A stretch of DNA of 64,000 nucleotides, taken from positions 50,654,001 to 50,718,000 of the forward strand of contig CM060731.1 in the NCBI GenBank assembly GCA_030704615.1. The letters are read 5' to 3'. Positions 59,069 through 64,000 of the stretch are shown here, piece after piece. Both the position numbers and the translations under genes were made by a program. A model generated the notes under the pieces. It ran no database searches. It was not told where the DNA came from and saw nothing but the letters and a program-made list of their open reading frames with translations. The first letter of the stretch is position 1. Every line of letters begins with the position of its first letter. This DNA comes from Takakia lepidozioides (Eukaryota > Streptophyta > Takakiopsida > Takakiales > Takakiaceae).

Positions 59069-60300
59069 ATGGAGCCCAATATTTTTGATGAACTAGAAAG
59101 GGAAGTTGTTCCTGACATCAATGTTGATAATGAGAGAGCTTTGGTGGAGTGCCATGTTGCGGAGGATGCTCATCATGAAGCCTCATTTACATCAGCTCAT
59201 CAACCCTCGGCTGCAACGTCATCTTCCACAATTTCGCCATCACACACGGTGTTGGATGTGGAGGCGCAGCTCCCAGTACTTGACAAACAACGGGATTTTT
59301 GGAAACCCCACAATCGCACTGCTTCGACATGGGCATTCTATGCAACAAAAGACTCTGCTCCAGTGGACATAACAAATCCACAACAAATGAGGTGTGTTCT
59401 ATGTCATCCTGTTGGTGTCACTCCTGCAAGCAAGAAGGGCATTGTGACCTATAATAAAACCAATGGTATCTCTGCCATTCGAAAGCATGTGGATCAAGAA
59501 CATGACATTGTTTTGCGTAGGTGGATTGAGAGGGAAAATGAAGGACCTGAGAAGGCCCGTAGGCCAGCCAAAAAGAGGCCCGGTCCCACTCCTGGAAACA
59601 TAGTTTTTTTTTTAGGAGCTCCACTCCATACAACCAAAATGATGATCAACAGAAGCAGTTCAATGAGGATTTAGTCTTATTCATTGCAAAGGAGTTGGTT
59701 CCACTGTCTTTGGTAGAATCCCCTTGGCTAAGAAGGATGGTGTTGAGGCAAAATCCTCGGATTGTTTTCCCTTCTCGACGGACATTTGTGAATGAGGCCA
59801 TTCCAATCTTGGCAGAGAAGACGAAAGAGCGCTACATGTCCCCATCTCTTCAGAGTTGTGCTACTTGCTCCGTGAGTTTTGATTTGTGGATGTCAAGAGG
59901 GGGAACTGACACTTTTGTCATCATAGCGCACTTTATTAATGAACAGTGGGAGCAATGTCATGTGACTCTTGGCCTGTTTGAGACACCTGACACATCTGGG
60001 GCTGCCATGGCACATCAAGTCAACAATCTTCATGTGAAGTATGGCCTCAATACTCGCATTATTGCTTACGTCAAAGATGAGGGAGGTAACTTGGCCACTT
60101 TGACCAATGCTTTGAATTCGGTGGTCTCATGTGCGTGTTTGGGGTTGGATTCTCCATTTGTGGGTAGCTGTTTTGGGCATGCAATGTCCAAGTGTTGCCA
60201 GTATGCAACAAATGATGCAAAAGTATGCGCAGATATGAGATCGGTTTCTATAAGCACGAATGAGTTTAATATAATAGCTTGTAAGAAAACATTCATGACA
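59069..60300 (+). pseudogene. hAT-family transposase, BED-finger type, truncated
   Basis: From the ATG at 59069 the frame holds an acidic N-terminus and a BED-type zinc finger: TASTWAFYA, then CVLC and RKHVDQEHD with C-x2-C and H-x5-H spacing. A basic RRPAKKRPG stretch follows. A T-run at 59604-59613 shifts the frame; after it comes the transposase part with FIAKELVPLSLVESPWLRRM, PSRRTF, SVSFDLWMSRGGTDTFVIIA and KDEGGNLATL, the usual plant hAT blocks with the first catalytic Asp. Homology ends near 60290, before the final Glu region and hATC dimerisation domain. The element is inactive. Confidence 0.85.
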
Positions 60301-60869
60301 TTCATCATTTTCATAACAGTCATGGAGTATTATCATTCATTCATCTCATAGAAAGTGAATACATAAGCCAATTCTGCAAAACAATCATTGATCTCATTCA
60401 AAAAAGTGTTTCCAGTATCAAACACTAAGCCAGATACAAGTCGACCTAGTTGGAACATGAACATGCATTGAAAAACAAGATTGAGAAGAAATCCTCATTG
60501 CAAAATAACATTGATCTCATTCAAAAATGCATCCTTGAAGCAAACGTACCCATCTCCAAAGTCCGATACACCCAGATTTGAGTAACAATGACAAGGAGGG
60601 CAAATGGGTAGAGTTGTAATGCAAATCCAAACTACATCTCAATTTGTACCCGAAGTATCTCGTTGTAGCAGTGTCTGGGTCCAATTGTACATTGGTGAAT
60701 GTACGTATCTCGTTTTGGATCACAAAACATTCTCCGAATATAGATGTAGTACAACTGCTTGCACGGGACAAATTTTACTCTCTTGCCAAGAGAACTTGAG
60801 AGCGTGTTCTAACAGTCCGGACAAGTGCAATTAGGGAAATCGCCAATAGTAATCTCATAGGTCCGGTCA
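60301..60869. other. No recognised gene
   Basis: AT-rich junction between the hAT and MULE-like sequences. The word TTGATCTCATTCAAAAA occurs twice (60390 and 60510 regions). No coding support. Confidence 0.4.
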
Positions 60870-61490
60870 TGAACAACTGATCCAGAGGTTGCCATGGTAT
60901 ACACCCGACCATACCCTAACAAGGGAACATTCATAATTTGGGTGACGCAACACTATATGGTATGGTTCTGGCAGACTCCATCTTGCACTCATTGTTTGCA
61001 CCAGCCTCAACCAAACATACCGCTTTTCCATCCTTTTTTGTGGGCCTATCATTGCCCTGTCGAGGACGTGCCGTAAAGTTGGAAGGGAAAGCCATTGGGT
61101 CAACTGGTGTTACGACAGGAGGGGCTCTCGGAAGGCGAAACCTGGCCTCCTCCAGCATGTCAATCTCCAGTTTGGAGAGTGTGGTTCCAAACTTCACTGG
61201 CCACACGGCTGGAATTTGAGGCTTCATTATCACAGATTCCCGAACAGTCCCTATGACACAACGCACAATGTCATCCGGGCAGAACCAAAACTTGTGAGGC
61301 CTAGACTCCCGCGACTGGTAATGCTTGAACAACCCGGTGAATGTCGGGGCTGGAGTTCCGCAAGTCACTTTGGAAGGGACTTGCACTTCTGGAACGAGGG
61401 GGCCCTAATAGCGGCACATTTGACTTTTGATCCATGGGGAGTCCGTTCGATATGCCACATTGCGTCTGTACAGTCTGACTCCTCTACCGG

Positions 61491-62773
61491 CACTACTACG
61501 TTTGGTGGGGGGGGGTTTAGCGATGCCCCAGTGACCTCCAATCGCCGCGATTAGCGACGGAAATACTCTACAGCGCCCGGGGCGCGTCGGGGGCATTTTG
61601 CGACGTCGGGAAGTCACAGAGACGTCGCTCCCGGAATGTCGCTAATTAGCGTCGTCGGGGAATCGCAAACCCCTCGGGACCCACCCGGTCGCGGCGCCGG
61701 CGCGACTTGCGACGTCCGGGCATCGCAAAAAATAAAATAAATAATAATAATAATAATAATAATTCTGCGACGTCGCATTAAGGACGTCCGGGGGTCGTAA
61801 ATGCGACCCCTAGACGTCACAGTACGGGGTACATTTGAATTTAGTTGGGAAAATTTTGAATTTGAATTTTGAATTTCAAAAACTAGTTGACCATTGACTC
61901 AGCGTTGACAATTGACTCCGGTTTTGTCCAATGGCAGTTCATGCATTGTTCTACATATATTAGGCAATGCATATTTGAACCTAGGACCTCCACATTATAA
62001 CACTTCTAAGACACTGCACACTAACTAACAAATCTACAATACATCTATGTATCACAAAAGCAGTCCAAGTATATATATACATATCAAGAGTTAGTTCCTA
62101 GTGACTACCACTATCTAAATCCTATCATTGTGTTGCATATTATGCGTACTCTACAGGAGCTCTCTCAGCTAGAACTTGCACCGAGACTTGTCCCCAGAGT
62201 TCTTCAAGAACAAATATCTATCAATGGCCTAAGTTTTGCAAAGTTGCATTGCAACTTATTGTTGGACAATAACTATAGTCTAAGGATGCCAAGCCCATTA
62301 TGCTCTACAATCTACTCCCATAATCAATTTTCTGCGACACCCCCAGGACGTCGAGGAATCAGAGCGCCGCAACCCTAGCGACGGCCGGGCGCTTTTGCGG
62401 TGGCGGGGAATTTTTAAAGAAAAAAAAACGGGTTTTTTTTTTCGGGCATTGTGATTCCCCGCCGTCGCAAAAGCGTCGCCGAGCTGCGGCGCTGCGACAT
62501 CTCGTTTCGATTCCCCGGCGTCGCAAAAAATTGTTGCGACGCAGTGGCATCGCAACCCCCCCAGTGCGTTGGCGGGGGAATGGGGTCAGGCCCCTTTCCG
62601 GCGACGCATGGCATCGCAAGATGCCACAACGTTGTCCGAGCGCCAGCGTTACGACGCCCCGACGTCGCAAGTCCCGAGCCGGGCGCCTATGCGACGCTAC
62701 AGTTGCAAGGTGGTCGGCGCGTCTGGCGCGCCCGAGGTCTTGGCGTCGCTAACCCCCCCTAAGCGTAGTAGTG
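61491..62773. mobile_element. Non-autonomous CACTA (En/Spm) transposon, 1283 bp
   Basis: The left end reads CACTACTACG, a G-run, then TTTAGCGATGCC; the right end, read inward, is CACTACTACG, a G-run, then TTAGCGACGCC. These are inverted repeats of about 30-35 bp with the CACTA terminus. CGG at 61488-61490 and CGG at 62774-62776 form an exact 3-bp target duplication, the CACTA size. Both GC-rich ends (61500-61830 and 62330-62760) are packed with GCGACGTC/TTGCGAC words in both orientations, like the subterminal transposase-binding repeats of Spm. The core (61830-62330) is AT-rich. No open frame of useful size is present. It lies inside the MULE-like transposase gene. Confidence 0.93.
61729..61764 (+). 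repeat. AAT microsatellite within the CACTA element
   Basis: An A/T-rich tract that becomes (AAT)n, in otherwise GC-rich subterminal sequence. Confidence 0.85.
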
Positions 62774-64000
62774 CGGCAACATGTTCTTCTCTTCACTGGG
62801 AACTATGATGGTTAGAGACTCCTGAGGAAACGAAGGCAAAGAAGACTCCCCCACAAAGGGAGTGACACCCACGAAAGTGGGGGGCACAGGCACACGTGGT
62901 ACTGAAAAAGTTCTCCCAATCGTGGCGGTGCGAATCTGCATCCGAGCCTGGTGGGGTGTCAAGTTTTCTTTTGCACAAACCAAACCTCTCCTCTCCTTCC
63001 AGATGTACAAGCCGTGACTGCAATGGTGTTCCCATTGTGCACTCGTTCACAGCCCGTGCCATCTTAGTAGGGTCTTTCAATCTGTTTGCAGCCCTTAGCA
63101 GCAACTCTGCCCTGTTTGGCCCCTTGCCTGTACCCTGTCCCCGAAGGAAATCCCGGTACCGTGTTTGTATCAGCTGTGGCAATGTACAGATCCCGCCCGT
63201 TCTTCCCGGATTGCTTCATCCAAACACTATGCACTGTCTCCGAAAGATTGCCAGAGGGCATGTCCGCAATATCCTCAAGCGTCATATCCTGCCAGCCACT
63301 AGATTATGCAATGAGTTTCATGTTTTGAGTGCAGTTTTACTGGACAAGAGCAGGCTTCAAACTGAAGGAACAAAACCCTCTAACTCTTGGAACTTACTGT
63401 TGTTATGAAACCCCCCCCACTGTCTGTATCGGAAATGCCAAAACCCAAACCAGTCGTCCAGCTCTTTGAGGTCTTCCTGGCTTGATGCATTCGAGGAGTA
63501 CCACCATGCTCGGATAGTTTGATACAGGGAGTTTGTACAAGCGGCATAGTCTCATGTGCTCGTCCTGCAATTCCACTTTTATGCAACTCTTTAAATGCCT
63601 TCGAAGGGACTGCGTCCAATGAAAGAGACAAGTGTGCTCCCTACCTTCCATAGGTGTTTTGGGGTCTCCAGATCCAAACACACACCGTACTACATTCCAG
63701 TTTGCCTGGGCGCTGTCAGCCATGAATCCATTGAAGTTTGGATCAGGCACACCATTCAAATTCATGACGTTCACAAGAGACCTCCACATCAGAATTTGAG
63801 ATTGTGTGTCCTTGGATTGCATGTCGCAAACGGTTATAGTCATTGCTCTTTGGTAAGTGGGATCATACACATGACAAGCCATGGTTGTCCACTCTTTAAC
63901 ACGTTTGACATGGTCGAACATGAGCCACGATTTCTGCAAATCGCCTCCAGGTTGCATTCTTCGGACCGGGCTAGCTCCACTACCCTCCCCCACCGTGGAC

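Larger units (their letters stand above)
60870..63993 (-). pseudogene. MULE-like transposase gene, broken and interrupted by a CACTA element
   Basis: The minus strand enters from beyond the window edge. The 63403-63993 frame has FMADSAQANWNVVRCVFGSG and CLFHWTQSLRRHLKSC, resembling the middle Asp and the C/H motif of Mutator-type transposases. A run of eight C at 63410 is associated with a frameshift in the WHFRYRQWGG region. Later frames give ETVHSVWMKQSGKNGRDLYI and EGEERFGLCKRKLDTPPGSD. Coding homology then stops at 62774 and resumes at 61490 on the far side of the CACTA insertion (MWHIERTPHGSKVKCAAIR, then GLFKHYQSRESRPHKFWFCP and VWPVKFGTTLSKLEIDMLEE). Stops and frameshifts show it is dead. 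The family name is an inference. Confidence 0.65.

Noticed and set aside
61405-62808. Arg/Ser-rich open frames in the GC-rich block
   Set aside because: They are produced by the GCGACGTC motif arrays of the CACTA element and fall on both strands in several frames.
1-64000. CRISPR array, bacterial operon or prophage
   Set aside because: No regularly spaced direct repeats with unique spacers were seen, genes are intron-rich, and the one bacterial-type gene is isolated and broken.

Overview
The window reads as nuclear DNA of a land plant. Genes are split by many GT-AG introns of about 100-1500 bp, and the coding regions match plant-type proteins: cohesin loader SCC2 with a PHD finger, plastid-type histidinol dehydrogenase, plant CDC45, and RABF1/ARA6, a Rab subgroup found only in plants and related algae. 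The repeats include plant-type LINE, Copia, hAT, CACTA and Mutator-like elements. The style of the PPR fragment and of one transposase family suggests a seedless plant (fern, lycophyte or bryophyte). That is an impression from memory and was not tested.

Layout. 1-3.4 kb: a decayed L1-type LINE on the minus strand, then a SINE-like relic. 4.7-24.5 kb: a complete SCC2 gene (28 coding exons, 1843 aa) with LINE 3' tails in four introns. 25.2-31.6 kb: histidinol dehydrogenase (15 exons, 545 aa). 33.05-35.1 kb: CDC45 (2 exons, 598 aa) with an E2F-type site upstream. 37.0-41.6 kb: RABF1/ARA6 on the minus strand (8 exons, 204 aa). In all four genes the exon phases join without a break, and SCC2, CDC45 and RABF1 come within a few residues of the Arabidopsis lengths as I recall them.

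From 42.4 kb onward the window is dominated by mobile DNA and gene debris. A 5.0-kb Mutator-like element with about 340-bp terminal inverted repeats and a 10-bp target duplication carries one exon of an inositol trisphosphate 5/6-kinase gene, the hallmark of a Pack-MULE. It is followed by a frameshifted PPR fragment, a degenerate TTTCAG-rich satellite, a tRNA-derived SINE, a 5' piece of a Copia retrotransposon, a GGTTCC hexamer array, a broken bacterial-type taurine dioxygenase (tauD-like) gene, three or four exons of electron-transfer-flavoprotein:ubiquinone oxidoreductase, a truncated hAT transposase, and a MULE-like transposase gene interrupted by a 1283-bp non-autonomous CACTA element with an exact 3-bp target duplication.

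The four intact genes have unrelated housekeeping roles (cohesin loading, histidine synthesis, replication initiation, endosomal traffic) and do not form a pathway or operon. The observations most worth following are the Pack-MULE with its kinase exon, the tauD-like pseudogene (probable bacterial transfer), and the nested CACTA insertion.
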